The notes beneath the pieces are model-generated. The model saw only the letters and a list, made by a program, of their open reading frames with translations, did no database searches and was not told the DNA's origin. A stretch of DNA of 12,051 nt from Marinagarivorans sp. UBA5870 (GTDB lineage Bacteria > Pseudomonadota > Gammaproteobacteria > Pseudomonadales > Cellvibrionaceae). Of the stretch, positions 1 to 7,786 are shown one piece after another. The position numbers and the translations under genes were made by a program. The stretch covers positions 1,401 to 13,451 of the forward strand of contig DJFO01000051.1 of assembly GCA_002432555.1 (NCBI GenBank), in the 5' to 3' direction. Every line of letters starts with the position of its first letter. Position 1 is the stretch's first letter.

Positions 1-533
1 CCGGGGCTTAATCCAGCTAATGATAGTTTTTGAGCCAGTGAATGCACGAGTACATTTTGAGTTTGATAAGCCGCTTTTGCCTGTTCATATACTTTATCAC
101 TGACGGCCTTACTTCGGTTTAAATCTCTTTGCCGGTTATATTCGCTTTCATTAAAAGCCAACTGAGCTTTTGCTGTAAGATAGTCCTGCTGCAACTGTAT
201 ATATTGCGGATCCTCGATGGTTGCCAATACCTGTCCCTTACGCACAGGCATGCCGGGCAACAGGCTGGTTGATTTAATATATCCCCCAAGCGGCACGCTT
301 ATAGAAATCCTGTTGGCTGGCGGCACATCTATCTTGCCATTTACCCTCAGCACAGACGAAATATTCCTGGGTTCCAAATTACCCGTTGCAATACCCGCGT
401 TTTTTGATTGCGCATTGGTAAGCGTAACCAGGTTTTCCTGCCTGGCGGATACAGGCTCCTGTGGTTCGTTCTTTTTTTCGCTGCATGAAAAAAGAATAAA
501 AACAGTTAAAATAATTAAAGCTATTTTCTTCAT
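1..533 (-). CDS. RND efflux periplasmic adaptor (membrane-fusion protein), lipoprotein, partial at C terminus
   Basis: The minus strand reads without a stop from 533 to the window edge, giving 177 codons. The product starts MKKIALIILTVFILFSC, a lipoprotein signal peptide with the lipid-attached Cys at residue 17. A lipoyl/barrel-sandwich first half follows (about residues 75-110, with GGYIKSTSLLPG and PVRKGQVLATIEDP), then the start of an alpha-hairpin rich in Gln, Lys and Ala. This is the standard N-terminal plan of HlyD/CzcB-type adaptors that link an inner-membrane RND pump to an outer-membrane channel. It lies just downstream of the pump gene on the same strand, as in Bacteroidetes operons. 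In-frame ATGs also exist at 542, 560 and 581, the last almost touching the pump stop. I chose 533 because it gives a clean signal peptide. Low-GC codon use matches the TolC-like end of the pump, not the rest of the window. The substrate cannot be told from this fragment. Confidence 0.88.
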   Translation of the reverse strand, partial: MKKIALIILTVFILFSCSEKKNEPQEPVSARQENLVTLTNAQSKNAGIATGNLEPRNISSVLRVNGKIDVPPANRISISVPLGGYIKSTSLLPGMPVRKGQVLATIEDPQYIQLQQDYLTAKAQLAFNESEYNRQRDLNRSKAVSDKVYEQAKAAYQTQNVLVHSLAQKLSLAGLSP

Positions 534-582
534 TGATATCATTTTATGATGTCGCCCCATTAAGGCGCCATCTTCCTTCATT

Positions 583-3500
583 TTAATTACCGGTGAAATA
601 GTTAAGATCCGCGACCGCATTAGCCAGGTTATACAATACCTCTGCATACCCGCTTTGAACCGATACTGCCTGGTTGATCAACATTGCCCATTCCAGGTAA
701 TTGATATCGCCATTCGTAAACTGCTGATTAGCCGTTGCTGTAATAGCTTCTGCATTTTTCAAAGCCGTTGTCTCAAAATATCGTTTGGCATCAGCAGACT
801 TCTGATACTGAACAAAAGCCGACTGACAATCGCTCACAAAAGTTTTTACTGATGCTGTATACTCTTGCCTGGTTAGTTGTTCATTCACCCTGGCCGCACG
901 GATTCTTGCCTTTTGTGCGGTGTTGAAAATAGGAATACCCAACCCTACCTGTACCGACTGAAAACGGGGAGCGCTATTGTACTCTTTATTGTCCGCGCCA
1001 TTTCCCTTCATGCTCATGATATTATAGCCCAGTACCAGGTCTGGAAGCAGTTTTGCTCTTTCGACCTGTGTAGCCGCACCGGCCGTTTCCTGTTGCTGGG
1101 CGAGATATAATAAGCCCGGATGTTTCTTCAGGCTAACGGTGTCTGTAAAACGGATAGATACATTTACAATATCTTCCTCAATAGCGGTAAACATCGTAGT
1201 GGAATTAAGCAGGAGCCGGAACCGGATTTGCGCCAATTCCCTATCCTGCATCAATTGCGACAACTGCAGGGCTATCTGTCCCCGCTGGTTTTCTGCCGTC
1301 TTTTTCTCCAGCAAATTAGACTCTCCTTTATCAAAGCGCAGGTTCGCTTTTGCCAGAAATGCTGAAAACAAAGTATCAGTTCTTTCCAGTACCTTTTTCT
1401 TTGCTTCGAGGTAAACCAACTGACCGTAAACCTGTGTTACCTGTTTCTTTAATAATGCTTCATTTACCCCGATGTTCAAAACACTGCTTTCCCATTCTTC
1501 GGTAAGTAATTCCTTTTGAGAACGATGCACTTTAGGAAAACTCAGTGTTTGATTCAGACCCAGTTTGGCATCTGCATAAATACTGTTCATTTGACCATAC
1601 TCTGCTACAATATTGGTGGGTGCTATTTGTTTGCCGGAGCTGATCAATATTTTATGATATTCCGATCTCAGCCTTTGATTTTTTATGTTCAGGTTATTCG
1701 CCAAAGCAGTATCTATAGCCGCCTGCAGCGAAATAGGCATCTGCGCCTCTGTTGACTGGCTGTTCAGTAATCCCATTAAAATGATGCCAACCGTAATGCC
1801 TTTTTTAGCAGCGCCTGCTTTCTTTTGAAACATGATATATAAAATAGGTAAAACAAATAAGGTAAGAAGGGTGGCCACCAGCAAACCACCAATTACAACT
1901 GTGGCTAAAGGACGTTGCACTTCTGCTCCCTCACCGGTACTTATAGCCATTGGCAAAAAGCCCAAAGAGGCAACAAATGCTGTCATTAATACCGGCCTTA
2001 ACCGGATTTTGGTACCCTGTATAACGACGCGTGTTAAATCTTTCATCTGCTCTTCTGTTCTCAGCCGGTTAAACTCGGCCACCAGCACGATTCCGTTTAA
2101 CACCGCCACACCAAACAAGGCGATGAAACCCACACCCGCACTGATGCTGAAGGGAATACCCCGGATGCTTAAAGCAATGATACCGCCTATTGCGGACAGC
2201 GGGATGGCCGTGTAAATCAGTAATCCCTGTGTCACAGACCTGAATGCAAAGAACAACATCAGGAAAATCAACAGTAGTGAAACCGGTACCGCTATGTATA
2301 AACGTTTCTTGGCGGCTTCCAGGTTTTCAAAAGCGCCTCCATAAGTGATATAGTAACCGGCCGGTAGCTTTACCTGTTGTGTTACTTTTTGCTGCAGCTC
2401 TTCTACAGTACTTTGTATATCCCTGCCCCGCACGTTGAAACCTACAATAATCCTTCGCTGAGAATTCTCCCGTTGAATCTGGTTATAACCATCTACAATA
2501 TCGATAGCTGCCAGCGTTCGCAAAGGTATCTGCATGCCCTGGGGGGTAGCGATTAACAGGTTTTGTACATCGGCCAGGCTCTTCCTGCTGTCACCGGCTA
2601 AGCGAACTACCAGGTCAAATCGCTTCTCTCCTTCATATACCAGACCGCTGCTCTGTCCTGCAAACGCGGCGTTGATCACATTATTGACATCACTGATATT
2701 CATTCCATATTGAGCAATGGCAGCCCGGTTATACTGAATTAAGATCTGCGGCATTCCGGTCACGGCCTCTACATATAAAGCGCTGCTGCCATCAACGGTA
2801 TTGGCCACATGTCCGAGCTTAGCAGCGTAATGCGCCAGTGTATCCAGGTTTTCACCGAAGATCTTACATACTACATCCTGCCGGGCCCCGGAGATCAGCT
2901 CGTTAAAGCGCATCTCGATCGGCTGGGTGAACTCGTAATTATTGCCGGGCAACTCGCTTAAGGACGCCTCGATTTGCTCCACGAGCTCGGACTTCGGCAG
3001 GTCCGGATCCGGCCACTCGCTTCGAGGCTTCAGGATCACAAAATTATCGGCGACGTTCGGCGGCATGGGGTCGGTGGCCACTTCCGGCGTGCCGATCTTG
3101 GCAAAGACCTTCTCGACCTGAGGGAAAGCGAGGATGCGTTTTTCGAGCGCCTCCTGCATGGCCACCGACTGCTCAAGCCCGGTTCCGGTCACGCGCAGCG
3201 CGTGCAGGGCGATGTCGCCCTCATCAAGCTGGGGCACAAACTCCGAACCCAACGTTGTTGCCAGCCAAGCGGACGCCGCCACCAGAACAGTGGCCGCCGA
3301 GACAATCCACCACCGAAGCCGCAGCGCGCCTTCAAGCATAGGTTTGTAGGCGGATTTGGCAGCGCCGACCACGCGGTTTTCCTTCTCGCTGACCCGGCCG
3401 GACATGAAGGTGGCCACCGCCGCGGGAACGATTGTCAACGACAGGACCAGAGCTGCCAGGAGAGCCATCACCACCGTTGCGGCCATGGGCTGGAACATCT

Positions 3501-4923
3501 TGCCCTCAACGCCCGTGAGCGTGAACAGCGGTATGTAGACCACGGTGATGATCAGCACTCCAAAGAGGCTCGGGCGGATCACCTCGTTAGTCGCCTCGAA
3601 CACGACCTTTAGCCGTTCGCGCCGCTCAAGTAACCCGCCCTTGTGCGCTTGCGCCTCCGACAAGCGCCGAATGGTGTTCTCGACGATGATCACCGCGCCG
3701 TCCACGATCAAACCAAAATCGAGCGCCCCGAGGCTCATGAGATTGGCCGACACTCCGGTTCGAACCATGCCCGTAATGGTGGCAAGCATCGAGAGCGGAA
3801 TCACGGCGGCGGTGATCAACGCGGCCCGGATGTTGCCCAGCAGAATGAACAACACCGCGATCACAAGCAGCGCGCCCTCGAGCAGGTTTTTCTTCACCGT
3901 CGCAATGGCTTTATCGACCAGCGTGGTCCGATCGTACACGGCCTCGACCCGAATGCCCTCGGGCAGTGAAGGCTGGATTTGTTCAAGTCGGGCCGCAAGG
4001 TCTCGGGCCACGGTGCGCGAGTTCTCGCCCATCAGCATCATCGCGGTACCGAGTACCGTTTCAACGCCATCGCGTGTGGCCGCGCCCGTGCGCAGCTCCT
4101 TGCCGATGGCCACTTCGGCAAGATCCCCAACCTGCACCGGCACACCCTCGTGGCTTTTCACCACCACCTGTTCGATCTCCTCAATCGATTGCAACTGGCC
4201 GGGCGATCGCACCAGGAACTGCTGGCCGTTGCGCTCGATGTAGCCGGCGCCTCGGTTCTCGTTGTTTTTCTTGAGAGCCTCGATCAACTTATCAAGCGTC
4301 ACATCGAAAGCAAGCAGCTTTTGCGGATCGGGCGTGACGTGGTACTGCTTGGTGTAACCGCCGATGGTATTGACCTCGACCACCCCGGGTACGAGCGCGA
4401 GCTGAGGCTTGATGATCCAGTCCTGGATCTCCCGAAGCGCCGTGGCGTCGTAGGGTGAGCCATCTTCTTGAACCGCACCCGGCAAGGCCTCAACGGTGTA
4501 GGTAAAGATCTCACCCAAACCGGTTGCGATCGGGCCCATCTCGGGCTCGAGGCCCGGCGGCAAAGCATTGGCGATGGCACTCAGGCGTTCGTTCAAAAGA
4601 TTGCGGGCAAAATAGATATCTGTGCCTTCTTCGAACACCACGGTGACCTGTGACAGCCCGTAACGCGAGAGCGAGCGCGTGTAGGACAGGTTCGGCAAAC
4701 CCGCGAGTGCCGTTTCCACCGGATAGGTAATGCGCTGCTCGGCTTCCAACGGTGAATACCCGGGCGCCTGTGTGTTGATCTGCACCTGGACGTTGGTGAT
4801 GTCCGGCACCGCATCGATCGGCAGGTGCTGATAGCTCCAGAGACCTGAGCCAATCAGGACAAGAATGAAGGACAAGGTGAGATAGCGCCGCTCAATCGAG
4901 AAGCGCAAGATGGATTCGATCAT
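583..4923 (-). CDS. CzcA-type heavy-metal RND pump with fused C-terminal TolC-like domain; chimeric gene
   Basis: The 1446-residue product is a proton-driven inner-membrane exporter of divalent metal. Residues 1-1035 are a full HME-RND pump: TM1 near 14-30, first periplasmic domain, TM2-TM6 around 340-505, second periplasmic domain about 560-870, TM8-TM12 about 875-1032. The TM4 motif GALDFGLIVDGAVIIVEN places Asp402, Asp408 and Glu415 exactly at the proton-relay positions known for CzcA, which favours Zn/Cd/Co over Cu/Ag. Residues about 1042-1055 are a further hydrophobic segment ending in TEAQ, like a buried signal peptide. Residues about 1060-1446 are a TolC/OEP-type outer-membrane-factor domain, a fusion known in Bacteroidetes. 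The start is set by GAGGAA eight bases upstream, and the gene begins 12 bases after the adaptor stop at 4936. Base composition, codon choice and family traits switch near residues 655-685. The first part belongs with the GC-rich operon upstream and the last part with the lipoprotein adaptor downstream, so this is probably a join of two genes. Confidence 0.9.
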   Translation of the reverse strand: MIESILRFSIERRYLTLSFILVLIGSGLWSYQHLPIDAVPDITNVQVQINTQAPGYSPLEAEQRITYPVETALAGLPNLSYTRSLSRYGLSQVTVVFEEGTDIYFARNLLNERLSAIANALPPGLEPEMGPIATGLGEIFTYTVEALPGAVQEDGSPYDATALREIQDWIIKPQLALVPGVVEVNTIGGYTKQYHVTPDPQKLLAFDVTLDKLIEALKKNNENRGAGYIERNGQQFLVRSPGQLQSIEEIEQVVVKSHEGVPVQVGDLAEVAIGKELRTGAATRDGVETVLGTAMMLMGENSRTVARDLAARLEQIQPSLPEGIRVEAVYDRTTLVDKAIATVKKNLLEGALLVIAVLFILLGNIRAALITAAVIPLSMLATITGMVRTGVSANLMSLGALDFGLIVDGAVIIVENTIRRLSEAQAHKGGLLERRERLKVVFEATNEVIRPSLFGVLIITVVYIPLFTLTGVEGKMFQPMAATVVMALLAALVLSLTIVPAAVATFMSGRVSEKENRVVGAAKSAYKPMLEGALRLRWWIVSAATVLVAASAWLATTLGSEFVPQLDEGDIALHALRVTGTGLEQSVAMQEALEKRILAFPQVEKVFAKIGTPEVATDPMPPNVADNFVILKPRSEWPDPDLPKSELVEQIEASLSELPGNNYEFTQPIEMRFNELISGARQDVVCKIFGENLDTLAHYAAKLGHVANTVDGSSALYVEAVTGMPQILIQYNRAAIAQYGMNISDVNNVINAAFAGQSSGLVYEGEKRFDLVVRLAGDSRKSLADVQNLLIATPQGMQIPLRTLAAIDIVDGYNQIQRENSQRRIIVGFNVRGRDIQSTVEELQQKVTQQVKLPAGYYITYGGAFENLEAAKKRLYIAVPVSLLLIFLMLFFAFRSVTQGLLIYTAIPLSAIGGIIALSIRGIPFSISAGVGFIALFGVAVLNGIVLVAEFNRLRTEEQMKDLTRVVIQGTKIRLRPVLMTAFVASLGFLPMAISTGEGAEVQRPLATVVIGGLLVATLLTLFVLPILYIMFQKKAGAAKKGITVGIILMGLLNSQSTEAQMPISLQAAIDTALANNLNIKNQRLRSEYHKILISSGKQIAPTNIVAEYGQMNSIYADAKLGLNQTLSFPKVHRSQKELLTEEWESSVLNIGVNEALLKKQVTQVYGQLVYLEAKKKVLERTDTLFSAFLAKANLRFDKGESNLLEKKTAENQRGQIALQLSQLMQDRELAQIRFRLLLNSTTMFTAIEEDIVNVSIRFTDTVSLKKHPGLLYLAQQQETAGAATQVERAKLLPDLVLGYNIMSMKGNGADNKEYNSAPRFQSVQVGLGIPIFNTAQKARIRAARVNEQLTRQEYTASVKTFVSDCQSAFVQYQKSADAKRYFETTALKNAEAITATANQQFTNGDINYLEWAMLINQAVSVQSGYAEVLYNLANAVADLNYFTGN
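2865..2960. other. Probable junction between two source genomes inside the pump gene
   Basis: This stretch encodes about residues 655-687 of the pump, including NNYEFTQPIEMRFNELISG, one of the most conserved parts of CzcA/CusA pumps. To its right, hand counts of G+C are 36/60 (2941-3000) and 40/60 (3241-3300). To its left they are 28/60 (2821-2880 and 2701-2760), falling to 21/60 at 1141-1200. The residues just left of it (ARQDVVCKIFGENLDTLA) look Bacteroidetes-like, while the coding just right uses GC-rich third positions. The reading frame is kept. The exact crossover cannot be fixed because both parents would be nearly alike here. Either an assembler joined two organisms at a shared word, or recombination happened in a cell. 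Confidence 0.75.
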
Positions 4924-4935
4924 CTGGGCTTCCTC

Positions 4936-5958
4936 TTAATGGCTGTGTTCGGCGCCGGACTTTTCGATGTCGGCTTTGATCAGGTAGCTATTGTCGACCA
5001 CGTACGCTTCACCGGCTTCAAGGCCACCCAAGACTTCGGTGGTCTGCCCGTCGCTTCGGCCGAGCTTGATCGGTCGAGCCGTGTAGCGATTGTCCTCCTC
5101 AACAAACACTACGGTGGTGCCATCGTGGGTTTGAATGGCCCGGTTCTCCACCGCGAGCGGTACCTCCACTGTTTCGACGGCTATGTCCCCTTGCACTAGC
5201 AATCCTGGCGTCCAAAACCCGCTCGCGTTGTCGATTTCAGCCCGAGCCAGAACATATGGCTTGCCGTCGCCGCTCGGCAGCAGATAGCGGAGCGTGCTCA
5301 GCTGATTCAGCCCGCCAGCGGACAGCGCAACAGGCTGTCCGGGTGCGACCTCAGGGCGTTGACCTGGGAAAACGTGCAGCTCCACCCAGAGCGGATTGAG
5401 GTTCGCCACGGAAAAGAGCGCTTGATCCTGGGTGGACTCGCCGGTGTTGGCATGACGCTCGGTCACCACACCGTCAATGGGGGCTCGAACCTGGTAGGTT
5501 TGCAGGCTCTCATTGGCCTCGATCTCTGCCAAGAGATCGCCGGCTTTCACGCTGTCACCGGCCTGGACATGGACCTTGGTGATCTGGCCTGGAAAGCGCG
5601 CCCGGACATGGCTCTCCTGCCCAGGTGGTGTGATCACTTTGCCGTAGGTGGTCAGGGTTCGACGGACGGCGCCGGGGCCGACTCTTTTGACGGTGATGCC
5701 GACCTGTTGGGCCATCTCGGGCCGGATGCTGAGGACGCCTTCTTCGCCGTGATCATCGTGCCCGTGTTCGCCATGACCGTCATGCTCGTCATGCTCCTTT
5801 TCCTTGTGTCCATCATGGGCTTCGTGATCTTCATGTCCCTCGTGCTGCTCGTGTTCTTCATGCTGCGCAGCATCGGTGTCTTCGCCTTGGGCCGAAGTGA
5901 GGCTGGCACTGAACGTCAAGGCCGCCGTGACGATGAGAAGAAAGTAAATGTGTTTCAT
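4936..5958 (-). CDS. CzcB-type periplasmic adaptor with His-rich N-terminal segment and no alpha-hairpin
   Basis: The 340-residue product begins with a cleavable signal peptide (MKHIYFLLIVTAALTFSASLTSAQ) and acts in the periplasm between pump and outer-membrane channel. Residues 33-70 hold 13 histidines among Glu/Asp/Gly (pattern HEEHEQHEGHEDHEAHDGH and onward), a likely loose metal-binding arm; the protein ends HSH. The barrel-sandwich halves are at about 118-148 (PGQITKVHVQAGDSVKAGDL) and 157-175 (VRAPIDGVVTERHANTGE). Only about ten residues separate them, so the long coiled-coil hairpin of most adaptors is missing, which fits the short length. A beta-barrel (about 188-265) and a membrane-proximal domain (about 266-330) follow. 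The start codon overlaps the stop of the channel gene as ATGA, with AGGA eight bases upstream, so the two are translationally coupled. The pump gene follows after 12 bases. Zn/Cd/Co is inferred from the pump partner. Confidence 0.92.
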   Translation of the reverse strand: MKHIYFLLIVTAALTFSASLTSAQGEDTDAAQHEEHEQHEGHEDHEAHDGHKEKEHDEHDGHGEHGHDDHGEEGVLSIRPEMAQQVGITVKRVGPGAVRRTLTTYGKVITPPGQESHVRARFPGQITKVHVQAGDSVKAGDLLAEIEANESLQTYQVRAPIDGVVTERHANTGESTQDQALFSVANLNPLWVELHVFPGQRPEVAPGQPVALSAGGLNQLSTLRYLLPSGDGKPYVLARAEIDNASGFWTPGLLVQGDIAVETVEVPLAVENRAIQTHDGTTVVFVEEDNRYTARPIKLGRSDGQTTEVLGGLEAGEAYVVDNSYLIKADIEKSGAEHSH

Positions 5959-7292
5959 GGGATCTGTCCTGTGTGTGTCGTGCGCCGGGTCTGTTGGGCG
6001 GTGCTCCGAGCCTTCAAGGGTTCGGCGGTGAGCTGTTCGATCAGGGCGCCAAATACCAGCGCCGAGGTGGCCGCATCGATGGCACTTTGCTCGGCATCGA
6101 GCAGTTCGCGCTGCGCCCCGATCAGATCGAGGTAGCTGTAACGGCCGCGTTCGTACGCCGTGCGGGTCGCCTGCAGTGCGCGCTCAAGCGCGGGAATCAC
6201 GGTGTTTTTCAGCGTGGTGGCCGCTTCAATGTTCTGAGCGCGGCTCTGGTAAGCCTCAAAAAGCTGCGCGTGCAGAGCGAGCAGTGCCGCCTCCTGGCGA
6301 AGCTGGACTTGGTCGCGCTCGGCCTCTGCGGCCGCGATCTCACCGCGCGCGCGCCGGCCCGAAAAGAGCGGCACGCTGACGCTCGCAACCAGCGCCGTAT
6401 CGCCCGTCGGTTCGATCCGGCGAGCACCCAAGGCCCAAGCCACATCGCTCGCGCCTTGCGCTCGCGCGAGTCGAAGCGCTGCCTCTTTCACGCGAGCTTC
6501 ATTCGCAAAGACGGCGATCGCTGCGCTGTCCTTGGCTCGGGCAAAGAGGGATTCGAAATCGTCCGACGGCGGGAACCGGAAGAGATCGCCCTGCAGCTGG
6601 GTAAAGTCCGCATTCGTCTCGCCCCAGAGCGCGGCGAGGTGCACCTTTTGCACGGCGAAAGCCCGCTCGAGCTGCGAGAGCGCAATCTGCGCCTGTTCAA
6701 GCGCCGCCTTAGCCCGCAGTACTTCGGCCTCGGGCGCAGCGCCGGCCTCAGCGCGCTTTCGAACGGTCTGTAAGGTGGTACGCGCCAGGGCGAGCGCATC
6801 TTGGGCAAGCTCCAGGCGCCGCTGCGCGGCCAAGGCGGTGGCGAAGCTTTGCGTCACATCGCCGAGCAGGTCCAAGGCCTCCGCCTCGCGCTCGGCCGCG
6901 ACCAGGCGCGTTCGGGCGCTGGCCTCGGCCATTCGGGCCGCGCGTTTGCCGCCCATTTCGATGACCGAAGAGAGCGCGACCGTCTGCTCGGCGGCACCGG
7001 ATCCTTGAAACTCCCCGCTGCCTGCGAAGTTTTCAATTTCGGCCTCGATCTCAAAGCCCGGCCTCAACTCTGCGGTTTGTTCGAGTCCTTGCAGGCCACG
7101 CATCCGCACGTCGAAGACCTGCAGTCGTGGATTGTGTTGTAACGCCTTCAAGATGGCGTCATCGAGGGTGAGTGCGCTTGCTTGGGATTGTCCGTGGCTC
7201 GCAGTACTGCAGAGCAAAAACGCCAAGAAAAATCCATGCGCGGCCCAGGCACGCGAAAGCGCGGGCCGAGCCCAAAAACCAAATCGGTTCAT
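5955..7292 (-). CDS. CzcC-type outer-membrane factor of a heavy-metal RND system
   Basis: The 445-residue product is a TolC/OEP-family outer-membrane channel that completes a tripartite exporter. A signal peptide covers roughly residues 1-36 (hydrophobic GFFLAFLLCSTASHG); the Cys in it lacks a good lipobox, so I read signal peptidase I cleavage. The mature part opens LTLDDAILKALQHNPRLQV, the usual start of an OEP repeat. It then shows long Ala/Glu/Arg-rich coiled-coil stretches in two repeats (for example EAEVLRAKAALEQAQIALSQLERAF and later AYERGRYSYLDLIGAQRELLDAEQ). The open frame extends upstream to 7517, but that extension is not signal-like. ATG at 7292 has TAGGA eight bases before it and gives the signal peptide, so it is preferred; ATG at 7301 is the alternative. 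The 3' end overlaps the adaptor start by four bases. With the TolC-like domain fused to the pump, the operon as written would carry two channel modules. Confidence 0.9.
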   Translation of the reverse strand: MNRFGFWARPALSRAWAAHGFFLAFLLCSTASHGQSQASALTLDDAILKALQHNPRLQVFDVRMRGLQGLEQTAELRPGFEIEAEIENFAGSGEFQGSGAAEQTVALSSVIEMGGKRAARMAEASARTRLVAAEREAEALDLLGDVTQSFATALAAQRRLELAQDALALARTTLQTVRKRAEAGAAPEAEVLRAKAALEQAQIALSQLERAFAVQKVHLAALWGETNADFTQLQGDLFRFPPSDDFESLFARAKDSAAIAVFANEARVKEAALRLARAQGASDVAWALGARRIEPTGDTALVASVSVPLFSGRRARGEIAAAEAERDQVQLRQEAALLALHAQLFEAYQSRAQNIEAATTLKNTVIPALERALQATRTAYERGRYSYLDLIGAQRELLDAEQSAIDAATSALVFGALIEQLTAEPLKARSTAQQTRRTTHTGQIP

Positions 7293-7300
7293 CGTTAACA

Positions 7301-7305
7301 TCCTA
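7301..7305 (-). promoter_or_regulatory. Ribosome binding site that decides the start of the outer-membrane factor
   Basis: TAGGA on the minus strand lies eight bases before ATG at 7292 and would be too close to serve ATG at 7301. It supports the shorter start. Confidence 0.6.
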
Positions 7306-7322
7306 CCAATGATGAATGAGGA

Positions 7323-7344
7323 CCGGCTTCCACTAGGGAACCGG
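7323..7344 (-). repeat. Small stem-loop between the czcI-like gene and the outer-membrane factor gene
   Basis: The arms CCGG-C-TTCC and GGAA-CCGG pair over eight base pairs with one bulged base and a five-base loop (actag). There is no T-run, so it is not a classic terminator. It sits in the 80-base leader of the channel gene and could act in mRNA processing or be chance. Confidence 0.35.
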
Positions 7345-7372
7345 TTGAACGGTATCGGATGAGGTTGGAACG

Positions 7373-7732
7373 CTAGGCTTTGGGTGGGCGAAACAGGGTC
7401 GAAGGTTGGGCGGATGTGAATGCCGCGAGGTATGCAGGAAATTTCTGCGAGGGTTCTGCGTGAATAGTCGGAATTTGAGAGGAAAATACAGCGTGGAACG
7501 ATCCGTGGCAGTGACAACAGTGCTGGCAGGTGTCGGCCGATGTGTTTGAACCGGCGTCATCGCTCGCGGCACTCGGACGATCTTCATCCTCGTGCGGGTG
7601 CGCATCGTCAGAGGCTTGAAACTCCAGATGGTGATCTTGCGACGGATGAAACCGGTGCGTATCCGCAGCGACCGTCACGGACTGCAGAGCCACCAGGATC
7701 AACCAAAAAATCGCCACCCAACGTTTCGTCAA
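7373..7732 (-). CDS. Small secreted His/Cys-rich protein, CzcI-like
   Basis: The 119-residue product has a signal peptide (MTKRWVAIFWLILVALQSVTVAA) and a mature part rich in His, Asp and Glu (HRFHPSQDHHLEF, HPHEDEDRP). A Cys/His cluster, CQHCCHCHG, lies at about residues 69-77 and can plausibly bind metal. Proteins of this size and look stand at the head of czc-type operons and are called CzcI; a role in tuning the operon is known for the family only loosely. The frame has no ATG before the signal sequence. TTG at 7732 is the best start because it keeps the Lys-Arg pair of the signal peptide, with AAAGG a few bases upstream. A GTG just inside (residue 6) would remove the basic residues. It starts 54 bases after the regulator gene and ends 80 bases before the channel gene, all on one strand, so it is probably in the same transcript. 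Sequence similarity to CzcI is judged by pattern only. Confidence 0.75.
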   Translation of the reverse strand: MTKRWVAIFWLILVALQSVTVAADTHRFHPSQDHHLEFQASDDAHPHEDEDRPSAASDDAGSNTSADTCQHCCHCHGSFHAVFSSQIPTIHAEPSQKFPAYLAAFTSAQPSTLFRPPKA

Positions 7733-7786
7733 AACACCTTTGCTCTCATTTGAAGTAGTGATACTGCGCCCGCAACGATCTACGTG

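Noticed and set aside
2974..4458. Several plus-strand open frames of 100-230 codons opposite the pump gene
   Set aside because: They lie antisense to a gene with clear family motifs, are rich in Arg, Ser and His as expected from GC-rich antisense frames, and have no domain pattern or start signals.
5359..6773. Long plus-strand frames (258 and 266 codons) opposite the adaptor and channel genes
   Set aside because: The minus-strand genes have signal peptides, motifs, a coupled ATGA overlap and ribosome sites. The hydrophobic stretch in the plus frame near 5750-5880 is just the antisense of the His/Glu/Asp-rich arm.
7293..7517. 75-residue N-terminal extension of the outer-membrane factor
   Set aside because: It is not signal-like, overlaps the czcI-like gene, and the start at 7292 has a proper ribosome site and signal peptide.
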